Part shown: piece after piece, positions 1 through 6,464 of the stretch
Position numbering within the stretch: the stretch's first letter is position 1
Layout: each line of letters begins with the position of its first letter
Assembly (NCBI GenBank): GCA_007123655.1
Contig: SKKR01000363.1
Span: 1 to 10,748 of the forward strand
Length of the DNA: 10,748 nt
Direction: 5' to 3'
Source of the DNA: Thermomicrobiaceae bacterium
Lineage (GTDB): Bacteria > Chloroflexota > Chloroflexia > Thermomicrobiales > Thermomicrobiaceae
The notes under the pieces: generated by a model
What the model saw: the letters and a program-made list of their open reading frames with translations, nothing else
The model's database searches: none
Told to the model about the DNA's origin: nothing
Position numbers and translations under genes: made by a program

Positions 1-1
1 G

Positions 2-616
2 CTCGGGATCTCGGTCATGATGATCTGGACGATCGACCTGACGTTCACCAACGGTGACGACGAACTCGGGGCAGCGACCGGTGCCGATCTGATCCTGCAG
101 GCAATTATGCTCGTCCTTATCGCCTATTTTGCGATCGGGGGCGCGATTACCAGAGACCTTGCGAACGTGCGAGAGCGACTCGGGCTCTACACGCCAACTT
201 CCCGGCAGGTGGCGTTGTCCGTTCTCCTGATCATCCCGATCTTCATTGTCACGGTGATTGGTGGGGCACTGACCGAGTTCTTTCAGCCTGGGTTCACCGA
301 TGATATCGACGACATCATGGATCAGATGACGGGCGACCTCATCAATCTGCAAGGTGCGATCCTGATCGGGGTTACGGCGGGAATCGGCGAGGAGATCCTC
401 TTTCGAGGGGCGGTCCAGCCCACGTACGGGCTGATCTTCACATCGTTGATCTTCACGCTGATTCACGTTCAATACGGATTCAGCTTCGTCCTGGTCGGCG
501 TTTTCTTCACCGCCATCATTCTGGGAATCCAGCGAAACCGCATGAACACGACGTGTTGCATCATTACGCACGCGGCGTATAACTTCTCCGCGGTCATGCT
601 CAGCACGCTTGCCTGA
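2..616 (+). CDS. CPBP-family intramembrane metalloprotease (5'-partial)
   Basis: This is the C-terminal part of a polytopic membrane protein of the CPBP (CAAX protease and bacteriocin-processing, Abi) family. Numbering from the first in-frame ATG at base 17, I see the three family motifs: EEILFR with E125, E126 and R130; a second histidine, H150, at the end of a hydrophobic helix; and HAAYN with H185 and N189. In this family these residues form the intramembrane active site. Hydrophobic stretches lie near residues 26-46, 65-88, 112-124, 137-150 and 155-172, so the enzyme should sit in the cytoplasmic membrane. The frame is open to the left edge with no stop and no ribosome site before base 17, and the 199 residues are short for the family, so the true start is probably outside the window. 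The substrate cannot be read from the sequence. It converges on the anti-sigma gene with a 58-base gap. Confidence 0.88.
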   Translation, partial: LGISVMMIWTIDLTFTNGDDELGAATGADLILQAIMLVLIAYFAIGGAITRDLANVRERLGLYTPTSRQVALSVLLIIPIFIVTVIGGALTEFFQPGFTDDIDDIMDQMTGDLINLQGAILIGVTAGIGEEILFRGAVQPTYGLIFTSLIFTLIHVQYGFSFVLVGVFFTAIILGIQRNRMNTTCCIITHAAYNFSAVMLSTLA

Positions 617-674
617 TCGCGCGACCGAACACGGCTAATGCCGTCTGCTGTGCTGGCTAAGAGGTTTGGTGAAC

Positions 675-2450
675 TCAGTTCTCGTCGGACGTCTGGCTGT
701 CCTCAGCCCCGTCTGATTCCGGTGCGGCGACGTCATCTCCCTCATCGTCCGCACTTTCAGCGGCTTCGTCTTGTTCATCGGATTCATCCGGGCTGCTGGA
801 TTGCTCCTCGTCGGACGGCGGTGACTGCTCATCGTCGTCGGAAACGATGGCGTCCGAATCATCGCCCTGGAATCCCCCGCTGGATCCCGAGCGGACCGGG
901 AACACGTCCCAGCTGTCATCTCCGTAGACCACGTAGACTATGCCGCGGCTGAAAATCATGTACCCGTTCTCGAACTGCTGGCGTCCGGCATCGATGTTCG
1001 ACGACGGCTGCGGGGAAACCGCAAATCCGATCGCGTCCTGGATGTTCTCACTTTCGCTCCAGAGCTTTCCGAAATGATCGCCTGGAATATAGAGGCCCTC
1101 TTCGTGCTCACTGGATGGGAAGTCGTGCTCGTCCGGATCGAAGGTGTTGTCGCGCTCCTGAACGGTTCCTTCGTTGACGAAGACGAGGATCGCGTTACGG
1201 CCCTGGCGCTGGTCGTACATGAGGAACATGTGACCTCGCTGGAACTCCTGCTCCGCGCCGATGAACGCAATTGCTTCCTGTGTTGGACGTCCAAGCGCTT
1301 CCTGAACCGTTTCCTCTCCCCAGTAGACTTCGCCGAATGCGCCGCGGACAGGGATCGGCTCCGGTGACGGACTGGCGGTTGGTTCAGGGCTCGGCTCCGG
1401 AGTCGCCGTCGGTTCCGGTTCAGGTTCCGGCGTTGGAGTCGCCGTCGGAGCCGGAGCCTCTGGTGTGGGCGTTGGTTCTGGCTGCTGGACGTTTTCTCCG
1501 TCGTTCGTTTCGCCAGTGCCCTCTTGCGGTGACGGCGTCGCGGTCGGTTCTTCCTGTTGCTCCGGTTGCTCGGTGGTCGCAGGCTCCTCTGTCTCATCCG
1601 GTGAACGCGAGCCATCCGGGTCGGGCTCCTGGGTCTGGTCGTCTCGCTCTTCGTCAGCGTCGCCAGTGTCATCCTGCGAGCTGAACCACGAATCGTCGTC
1701 CTCTTGGCCCTGCTCGAGGCTATCTTCGACTGGTGTTTCACGATCCGGAGAAGGCGTGGAGACCGCTACTTCCGTCCCGGTCCGGAATGACAGGACCCAG
1801 TAGTCCCCGAGGGGATTGCCATGCCGGTCTTCGGCGTCAGGGTGAATCGTGATGCGATAGTCCGTGTTCGGTCTGAGCAGCACGTTGCGGTCGTCAGATG
1901 CGCCGATTCGCAGGGTATTGCCTGACCAGCCCAACGGGAGTCGGTCCTCTTCATTTGATGGCCGGATCGAAAGGTTCTCTTCAACTGAATCCCGGTTCAT
2001 CTGCTTGTTGAACTGGATCTCGATCGGCCGGCTGATCGGCCAATCCATGACTGCGCTTTGCGACGGTTCCGACCCGGCAACGGAGGGAGGGGTTCGCTGA
2101 TCATAGCCGTAGGCGATCACCAGTGCGATGACGATCAGCGCGACGACCGAAGCCGCCATCGCCGAAAAACCGAACTTCATCCCGGTCCGGGAAGCAAATC
2201 GGATAATCGCCGGCGGGAGCGGTTTCTCGACGGTCTCTCGCCTGATTGAACTGGCAAGTGAGGGTGGTGGAGCGGGCGGCTCTGATGACTTGAGATCGTC
2301 CCGTAGCTGGAAGTAGTCCTGATGAACCTGGCGACATTCGCGACACGAGGCGAGGTGCTCCGAGAGCCGGACGAATTCGTCTTCGTCTAACTCCCCATCA
2401 AGGGCGGCCGAGATCAGCGGCCTGATGGCATCGCATTCACCGCGAGTCAT
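675..2450 (-). CDS. Membrane-anchored zinc-finger anti-sigma factor with Ig-like and LGFP-like extracytoplasmic modules
   Basis: Predicted single-pass anti-sigma factor of 591 residues. The N-terminus carries a ZAS/zf-HC2 finger (C6, H32, C36, C39), which in this family binds zinc and clamps the partner sigma factor in the cytoplasm. One membrane helix lies at about 92-116. Outside it, residues 125-225 resemble a Big_5/SbsA-type Ig-like domain (IQFNKQMN near 145-152, then a DRHGNPL turn and a final SFRTG). Residues 235-367 are an acidic, then Pro/Glu/Thr-rich linker. Residues 369-518 hold two related modules, each with an FG..W/Y start, an aromatic-Q-A-G core and an F-x-x-G-(H/Y)-M motif, similar to LGFP-like repeats. 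Residues 528-591 are very rich in Asp, Glu and Ser. The start ATG overlaps the sigma stop as ATGA, implying translational coupling and equal expression. The finger and helix are clear; the naming of the outer domains is by resemblance, and their ligand is unknown. Confidence 0.87.
   Translation of the reverse strand: MTRGECDAIRPLISAALDGELDEDEFVRLSEHLASCRECRQVHQDYFQLRDDLKSSEPPAPPPSLASSIRRETVEKPLPPAIIRFASRTGMKFGFSAMAASVVALIVIALVIAYGYDQRTPPSVAGSEPSQSAVMDWPISRPIEIQFNKQMNRDSVEENLSIRPSNEEDRLPLGWSGNTLRIGASDDRNVLLRPNTDYRITIHPDAEDRHGNPLGDYWVLSFRTGTEVAVSTPSPDRETPVEDSLEQGQEDDDSWFSSQDDTGDADEERDDQTQEPDPDGSRSPDETEEPATTEQPEQQEEPTATPSPQEGTGETNDGENVQQPEPTPTPEAPAPTATPTPEPEPEPTATPEPSPEPTASPSPEPIPVRGAFGEVYWGEETVQEALGRPTQEAIAFIGAEQEFQRGHMFLMYDQRQGRNAILVFVNEGTVQERDNTFDPDEHDFPSSEHEEGLYIPGDHFGKLWSESENIQDAIGFAVSPQPSSNIDAGRQQFENGYMIFSRGIVYVVYGDDSWDVFPVRSGSSGGFQGDDSDAIVSDDDEQSPPSDEEQSSSPDESDEQDEAAESADDEGDDVAAPESDGAEDSQTSDEN
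1353..1478 (-). repeat. Low-complexity Pro/Glu/Thr linker repeat inside the anti-sigma gene
   Basis: Residues 325-366 of the anti-sigma protein are short irregular repeats of PEP, PTPTP, PEPEP and SPEP units. At DNA level this gives degenerate repeats of Gly-Ser-like plus-strand triplets. Such linkers usually act as stiff extended spacers across the cell wall. Repeats of this kind can slip in replication, so unit number may vary between strains. Confidence 0.75.
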
Positions 2451-3034
2451 GCTTCAGAGTCATCCTCCACCGCACGGTAGATGCGGCGAAATTCCTCCCG
2501 GCCGCGGAAGAGCACAGACTTCACCGCTGAGCGCGAGAGACCCATAATCTGACCGATCTCTTCGCAGGACATTCCCTCGTACTCGCGGAGGATGAGGGCC
2601 ATACGGTTACGCGGGCTCATCTGACTGATGACTTGCTGTACCGTCATCTGGGTTTCGTTCCGCAGCGCATTGCTCTCCGGCTCGTCCAGCGGTTTGCCGT
2701 GCAGCAAGTGCTCGTGCTTATGCGATTCCCACGGTAGCCACCGGATTCGTTGCCGGCGGCGAAGAACATCCAGACAGGCATTTGACGCAATCCGGTGTAG
2801 CCACGCCGAGATGTTCAGGTCGTCCGTCGTCTGGGGGAGCGCCCGGTAAGCCCGGATAAAACAATCCTGTGTCAGATCGTTCGCGTCTTCCGCGTTCCCC
2901 ATCATCCGGTAAATGAATCCATATATCTGGCGCTCGTAAAGCTGAAAGATCGCCTCGAATGCTTCCTGATCCCCCGCTTTGGCTCGTTGTATCCAGATCG
3001 ACTCATCTACCGCTGCAACCGCGTAGCTGTCCAT
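2447..3034 (-). CDS. ECF-type RNA polymerase sigma factor (sigma-70 family)
   Basis: Small alternative sigma factor of 195 residues with only regions 2 and 4, as is usual for ECF sigmas. Region 2 spans about 22-97, with the DLTQDCFIRAYRAL helix at 53-66 that binds core polymerase and the -10 element, followed by an Arg-rich end (RRRQRIR, 92-98). Region 4 spans about 131-187, with a helix-turn-helix at about 155-182 (MSCEEIGQIMGLSRSAVKS) for the -35 element. I chose the ATG at 3034 because GGAGG at 3042-3046 lies 7 bases upstream. The frame stays open for 24 more codons upstream, but that part is Cys/Arg-rich and unlike the family. It is the first gene of an operon with its own anti-sigma factor, overlapping by 4 bases, so it is likely held inactive at the membrane until an envelope signal arrives. 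The regulon is unknown. Confidence 0.93.
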   Translation of the reverse strand: MDSYAVAAVDESIWIQRAKAGDQEAFEAIFQLYERQIYGFIYRMMGNAEDANDLTQDCFIRAYRALPQTTDDLNISAWLHRIASNACLDVLRRRQRIRWLPWESHKHEHLLHGKPLDEPESNALRNETQMTVQQVISQMSPRNRMALILREYEGMSCEEIGQIMGLSRSAVKSVLFRGREEFRRIYRAVEDDSEA

Positions 3035-3056
3035 GCGAGGACCTCCGCACAGGTAG

Positions 3057-3079
3057 AACGATTTCGCGCATACCCGGTT
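3057..3079 (-). promoter_or_regulatory. Candidate ECF-type promoter for the sigma/anti-sigma operon
   Basis: On the minus strand GCAACC (AACC is the complement of 3076-3079) is followed by CGTTCT (CGTT is the complement of 3057-3060). The spacing AAC-N16-CGTT matches the general AAC...CGT plan of many ECF promoters. It would start transcription just before the GGAGG at 3042-3046, giving a very short leader. This would fit autoregulation, but short motifs like these occur by chance. Confidence 0.3.
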
Positions 3080-3132
3080 GCAAGCCGTTGCCCTGCACAA
3101 ACGCAAACCGGGTTGACGATCGTAGACGGTTT
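3072..3132. repeat. Inverted repeats in the sigma/methyltransferase divergent region
   Basis: ACCCGGTT at 3072-3079 is the exact reverse complement of AACCGGGT at 3106-3113 (26-base spacer). Overlapping it, AAACCG at 3105-3110 pairs with CGGTTT at 3127-3132 around the palindrome ACGATCGT at 3116-3123. The repeats overlap the candidate ECF -35 element on one strand and the TTGACG box on the other, so they could be operator half-sites. No regulator can be named. Confidence 0.4.
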
Positions 3133-3140
3133 CTTATGCT
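3113..3140 (+). promoter_or_regulatory. Candidate distal sigma-70-type promoter for the methyltransferase/reductase gene
   Basis: TTGACG at 3113-3118 and TATGCT at 3135-3140 are separated by 16 bases, a reasonable match to the housekeeping promoter plan. Transcription would begin near 3147 and give a leader of about 180 bases before the chosen start at 3329. I looked in that leader for the conserved parts of SAM and cobalamin riboswitches and did not recognise any. Confidence 0.4.
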
Positions 3141-3258
3141 AACACGGGCCCGGGGAGAAAGGAAGCCCATTTGTGACGCGTTGTCAATCCCTTGTCTTCC
3201 GTACCCGGCCGACTTCCCAGCACAATGGGAAATCACCGGCCCTTCCCCGAACGCTCGA

Positions 3259-3267
3259 TGCTACAAT
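3259..3267 (+). promoter_or_regulatory. Candidate extended -10 promoter, proximal to the methyltransferase/reductase gene
   Basis: TGCTACAAT is a TGn-extended -10 with TACAAT at 3262-3267 (5 of 6 to TATAAT). No good -35 lies 17 bases upstream, as is common with extended -10 sites. The start point would be near 3274, leaving a leader of about 55 bases. Its position inside the frame upstream of 3329 also argues against the longer reading with a GTG start at 3173. Confidence 0.45.
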
Positions 3268-3328
3268 TCTGACAGATCCGGACGAAGATGAAAAGGGGTC
3301 GTACGTACGACAGCGAGGATGTCCAACG

Positions 3329-5224
3329 ATGACACACCCGTTTATCACTCGTCTTGAGCGTGGACCGATTCTGTGCGACGGCGCCATAGGAACGTTGTTT
3401 CACGAGCGAGGTGTTTCGATCGACGCCTGTTTCGACGAGCTCAATCTGACCGACCCGACCAGGGTGGTCGATACTCACCGCGAGTACATCACCGCCGGTG
3501 CGGAGATCATCGAAACGAACACGTTTGGCGCAAACCGGTTCAAGCTCGCGGAACACAATCTTGCCGACCAGGTCAGGCAGATCAATCTCCGGGGTGCAAA
3601 GCTCGCTCGAGAAGCGCGTGAGATTTCTGGCCAGCCGGTGTTCGTCGCCGGCTCGGTTGGGCCGACAGGGCGCATCCTCGAGCCAATCGGGACGACCGAC
3701 GTCAATGAAGTGAGGTCGGCCTTCCGGGAGCAGGTGGAGGCTCTTCTCGAGGGTGGTGTGGATCTGTTGATGATCGAGACCATCTCGTCGCTCGACGAGA
3801 TGGTGGTTGCCATCGAATCGGCCCGTGAGGCATCCGATCTCCCGATTGTGGCGCAGATGACGTTCGCGAACGACCGGCGAACGATTGGCGGGAACACACC
3901 GGAGGACGTCGTCACGCAGCTCGTGCAGATGGGCGTTGATGTCATCGGCGCAAACTGCAGCGTCGGTCCGCGGCATACGGTGGATGTCCTGAAGTTGCTG
4001 GCCACCGCCGGCGGTCCTGAACAGGTCTATTCCGGGCAGCCCAATGCGGGCTTCCCGATGCAGGTCGGCGGCCGGGTGGTGTATCCATCCAGCCCGGAGT
4101 ATTTCGCGACGTACGTGAACGAAGCGGCGACCCTCGGCGTGCGGATCATCGGCGGGTGCTGCGGCACGACGCCGGTGCATACCCGGGCAATGCGGGTTGC
4201 GCTCGATCAGGTGATCAGCGGAAGCGCCGCCGCCGACGTTTCGGTGTCGGTGAAAACGCAGACGGCTCGCCCCGCCGAAACCGCCGTCCGGGCGGCAGAG
4301 GGACCGACGCTGCTCGCCCGCAAACTGGGCAAGGAATTCGTCGTCAGTGTGGAAGTAGATCCGCCGAAGGGTCTGAATCCGACGAAGACGCTGGCGGGCG
4401 CGCAGCTCCTCAAAGATGCGGGAGTTGAGTTCATCAACGTCGCCGACAGCCCGATGGCTCGCGTTCGAATGAGCGCGCTCACACTCTGCTACCTGATTCA
4501 GCACGAAGTCGGGATCGAGACGATCCTTCACTTCACCACGCGCGACCGGAATCTGATGGGGTTGCAGTCCGACTTGATCGGTGCACATGCCGTCGGCGTC
4601 AGGAACATCATCGCGTTGACCGGAGACCCTCCCAGCCTGGGAGACTATCCGGACGCGACGCCTGTGTACGATGTCGATTCTGTTGGGCTGGTCAAGGTGA
4701 TCAAGGCCTTCAATGCCGGGACGGATTCGGCCGGCAGCTCGATTGGTCAGGAAGCGAGTTTCACAGTTGCCGTTGCCGCGGACCCGACCCGCCCTGATCT
4801 GGAGGAAGAGGCTGACCGGTTGAGCCGGAAGATCGGCAACGGTGGAGATCTGGTCATGACCCAGCCGGTGTTCGATTTCAGGACCTGGACCGATTTCCTT
4901 TCAATCTACGAGCGCAAATATGGTCCGATCCGGATCCCGGTTTTGCTGGGTGTACTCCCGCTGCAAAGCACGCGGCACGCCGAATTCCTGCACAACGAAG
5001 TTCCCGGAATACGACTCACGGAAACAGCACGGGAGCGCATGTACCGGGCAGGGAACCGCGGGCGGTCCGAGGGAGTCAAACTGGCGCAGGAACTCATTCT
5101 GGAGGCTCGTGACTCGGTACATGGGATCTACATTATGCCGTCGTTCGGCCGGTACGAAGTTGCCGCGGAGACGGTCGCCGTTCTGGAGGATCGGCGCCTT
5201 GTCGCGTCGTTGCCCGGCGACTGA
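3329..5224 (+). CDS. Bifunctional homocysteine S-methyltransferase / 5,10-methylenetetrahydrofolate reductase
   Basis: Two enzymes in one 631-residue cytoplasmic chain, close to the usual length of YitJ-type proteins. Residues 5-295 are a homocysteine-binding TIM barrel: DGAIGT near 17-22, IETNTFGANR at 61-70, IGANC ending at C210 and GGCCGT with C277 and C278, the three cysteines expected to bind the zinc that activates homocysteine thiolate. Residues about 330-631 are a MTHF reductase barrel (FTTRDRNLMGLQSDL at 402-416, ALTGDPP at 429-435, TQPVFD at 511-516) that should use FAD to make 5-methyl-THF. There is no cobalamin-binding domain. The pairing suggests methyl-group supply for methionine synthesis, though whether the first half takes its methyl group directly from methyl-THF is not settled by sequence. 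ATG 3329 follows GAGG at 3315-3318. The frame also opens at GTG 3173, but that extension is not family-like and contains a promoter-like site. Confidence 0.93.
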   Translation: MTHPFITRLERGPILCDGAIGTLFHERGVSIDACFDELNLTDPTRVVDTHREYITAGAEIIETNTFGANRFKLAEHNLADQVRQINLRGAKLAREAREISGQPVFVAGSVGPTGRILEPIGTTDVNEVRSAFREQVEALLEGGVDLLMIETISSLDEMVVAIESAREASDLPIVAQMTFANDRRTIGGNTPEDVVTQLVQMGVDVIGANCSVGPRHTVDVLKLLATAGGPEQVYSGQPNAGFPMQVGGRVVYPSSPEYFATYVNEAATLGVRIIGGCCGTTPVHTRAMRVALDQVISGSAAADVSVSVKTQTARPAETAVRAAEGPTLLARKLGKEFVVSVEVDPPKGLNPTKTLAGAQLLKDAGVEFINVADSPMARVRMSALTLCYLIQHEVGIETILHFTTRDRNLMGLQSDLIGAHAVGVRNIIALTGDPPSLGDYPDATPVYDVDSVGLVKVIKAFNAGTDSAGSSIGQEASFTVAVAADPTRPDLEEEADRLSRKIGNGGDLVMTQPVFDFRTWTDFLSIYERKYGPIRIPVLLGVLPLQSTRHAEFLHNEVPGIRLTETARERMYRAGNRGRSEGVKLAQELILEARDSVHGIYIMPSFGRYEVAAETVAVLEDRRLVASLPGD

Positions 5225-5238
5225 TTTCGTGCTAGAAT
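5210..5238 (+). promoter_or_regulatory. Promoter of rplS
   Basis: TTGCCC at 5210-5215, an exact 17-base spacer, then TAGAAT at 5233-5238 preceded by an extended TGC at 5230-5232. The -35 lies within the last codons of the upstream reductase gene. Transcription should start near 5245, and the transcript would begin almost at once with a small hairpin (CGCGC 5247-5251, GCGCG 5255-5259). This is the best-formed promoter in the window. Confidence 0.7.
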
Positions 5239-5271
5239 CTGTAGGTCGCGCTCGGCGCGGCTTCTTGCTGT

Positions 5272-5697
5272 ATGGCAGACACCAAAGCTAAAACGATTGA
5301 AACAGACGTCGGGGAGATTGAAGCGATGGTCGACACAATTCGGGAAATCGAACAGGAATTTCTGAAAGATGACATCCCGGCGTTCGGCCCCGGCGACAAC
5401 GTTCGCGTTCACTACCGCGTGGTCGAAGGCACTCGAGAGCGCATTCAGCCCTATGAGGGTGTTGTCATTCGGCGGCGTGGGGGCGGAATCAACGAGAATT
5501 TCACTGTGCGCCGCATCGCGTCCCACGGGATCGGCGTTGAGCGGACCTTCCCGCTGCACAGCCCGCGGATTGATCGCATCGAAGTGTTGCGACACGGCCG
5601 CGTCCGGCGTGCCAAGCTCTACTACCTGCGAGGACGAACCGGCCGCGCGGCGCGCATTCCGGAACGGCGGCGCAGCGGCAGCAGCGTCATGCGCTAG
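5272..5697 (+). CDS. rplS: 50S ribosomal protein L19
   Basis: L19 is a large-subunit protein at the interface with the 30S subunit. The family core is clear: [19 protein letters not shown], then [20 protein letters not shown] and [20 protein letters not shown], followed by the Arg-rich segment [20 protein letters not shown] and a basic tail. At 141 residues it is longer than the usual 115 or so. The excess is an N-terminal stretch before M19 (ATG at 5326). That inner ATG has GGGGAG at 5311-5316 at a workable spacing, whereas the ATG at 5272 has no visible ribosome site, so the protein may really begin at 5326 (123 residues). The gene has its own promoter and is closed by a strong hairpin, so it looks monocistronic, unlike the frequent rpsP-rimM-trmD-rplS operon. 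Confidence 0.95.
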   Translation: MADTKAKTIETDVGEIEAMVDTIREIEQEFLKDDIPAFGPGDNVRVHYRVVEGTRERIQPYEGVVIRRRGGGINENFTVRRIASHGIGVERTFPLHSPRIDRIEVLRHGRVRRAKLYYLRGRTGRAARIPERRRSGSSVMR

Positions 5698-5721
5698 ATA
5701 CCGTACCAAGACACACGTGCT

Positions 5722-5757
5722 CGAGCGACGTTCCAGCGAACGTCGCTCGTTTCCGTT
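5722..5757 (+). terminator. Rho-independent terminator after rplS
   Basis: A perfect 12-base-pair stem (5722-5733 with 5738-5749) closes a 4-base loop CAGC and is followed by TTTCCGTT. The stem is GC-rich and starts 24 bases after the rplS stop. The T-tract is short and interrupted, so termination may be incomplete, letting some transcription run into rnhB. Confidence 0.75.
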
Positions 5758-5770
5758 AATCGAGGGACGC

Positions 5771-5798
5771 GTTGGGAATGCGTGCCGGATTTCCCAAC
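5771..5798. repeat. 8-bp inverted repeat upstream of rnhB
   Basis: GTTGGGAA at 5771-5778 and TTCCCAAC at 5791-5798 are exact reverse complements around a 12-base spacer. It sits where the -35 region of an rnhB promoter would be. It could be a second stem-loop after rplS or a binding site; nothing in the sequence decides. Confidence 0.4.
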
Positions 5799-5816
5799 TA
5801 CTGGTAATGTGTGCGC

Positions 5817-6464
5817 ATGGTGGAGTCACTGAGCTTCGAGCATGAAGAGCGGCACTGGAGCCAGGGGCTTTCGCTGGTTGCCGGAGTTGACGAAGCGGGC
5901 AGGGGATGTCTCGCCGGCCCGGTCGTCGCGGCCGCCTGCGTGCTTCCGGTTGGATGCCCCGCGCTTGACGGTGTCCGTGACTCGAAGTTGACCAGACGAG
6001 ACGAGCGAGCCGAACTCGTCGAGTTCATCGTTCGGAACTCGGTTGCCGTAGGTCTTGGCGCAGCGTCTCGCCGGGAGATTGACCGGATGAACATTCGCGC
6101 CGCCAGCGTCCTGGCTATGCGCCGCGCGCTGGAACGTCTCGGGCGGTGGGAGTTCGCCCTTATCGACGGTCCGCTTCCGCCGGAGTTCTCGGGGCAGTCC
6201 GCCCAGGGGATTATCGACGGCGACGCCTGCTGCCCCTCGATCGCGTGTGCCTCAATCCTGGCCAAGACGCTCCGGGATGACTTGATGTGCCGTCTCGCCA
6301 GACGGCATCCGGAGTTTGGCTGGGATCAGAATGTCGGCTACGGTACGCCTGTGCATCTGCAGGCCCTTTCGGAGCACGGCCCGACGCCGCATCACCGGTA
6401 CAGTTTTCGTCCAGTGAGCCAGCTCTCAATGCCGCTCCTCATTCCAGGTGTTGACGGGGAATGA
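5817..6464 (+). CDS. rnhB: Ribonuclease HII
   Basis: Cuts the RNA strand of RNA-DNA hybrids and removes single ribonucleotides misinserted in DNA. Numbering from the ATG at 5817 (215 residues, normal length), the four acidic catalytic positions are all present: D25 and E26 in DEAGRG, D117 in ALIDG and D136 in the GD before the ASILAKTLRDD helix. DSK at 55-57 and the GY...EHGPTPHHRYSF C-terminal segment are also typical. A GTG at 5811 would add two residues; neither start has a clear Shine-Dalgarno. TGGTAATGT at 5802-5810 could be an extended -10 placing the transcript start at the ATG itself (leaderless), which is only a possibility. The stretch after the fourth aspartate is unusually cysteine-rich (C138, C139, C144). 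Its stop overlaps the start of the YraN gene. Confidence 0.96.
   Translation: MVESLSFEHEERHWSQGLSLVAGVDEAGRGCLAGPVVAAACVLPVGCPALDGVRDSKLTRRDERAELVEFIVRNSVAVGLGAASRREIDRMNIRAASVLAMRRALERLGRWEFALIDGPLPPEFSGQSAQGIIDGDACCPSIACASILAKTLRDDLMCRLARRHPEFGWDQNVGYGTPVHLQALSEHGPTPHHRYSFRPVSQLSMPLLIPGVDGE

Noticed and set aside
631..644. Small hairpin ACGGC-TAAT-GCCGT between the CPBP and anti-sigma genes
   Set aside because: Only five base pairs and no T-tract on either side, so it is not a convincing bidirectional terminator.
956..1741. 261-codon minus-strand frame inside the anti-sigma gene
   Set aside because: Same strand but another frame of the low-complexity region; Arg/Ser-rich with no motif or ribosome site.
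3035..3106. Longer sigma-factor start at 3106
   Set aside because: The added 24 residues are Cys/Arg-rich and would cover the GGAGG site that serves the ATG at 3034.
3147..3328. Riboswitch (SAM or cobalamin type) in the leader of the methionine gene
   Set aside because: Expected from the gene's role, but none of the conserved core stretches I know of is visible.
3173..3328. Longer start (GTG 3173) for the methyltransferase/reductase
   Set aside because: The 52 extra residues do not resemble the family, and a good extended -10 lies within them; ATG 3329 has GAGG upstream.
3233..4588. 451-codon open frame on the minus strand across the methyltransferase gene
   Set aside because: Arises from high G+C opposite a strongly supported gene; its protein shows no family motif and is rich in His and Arg, as expected of a shadow frame.
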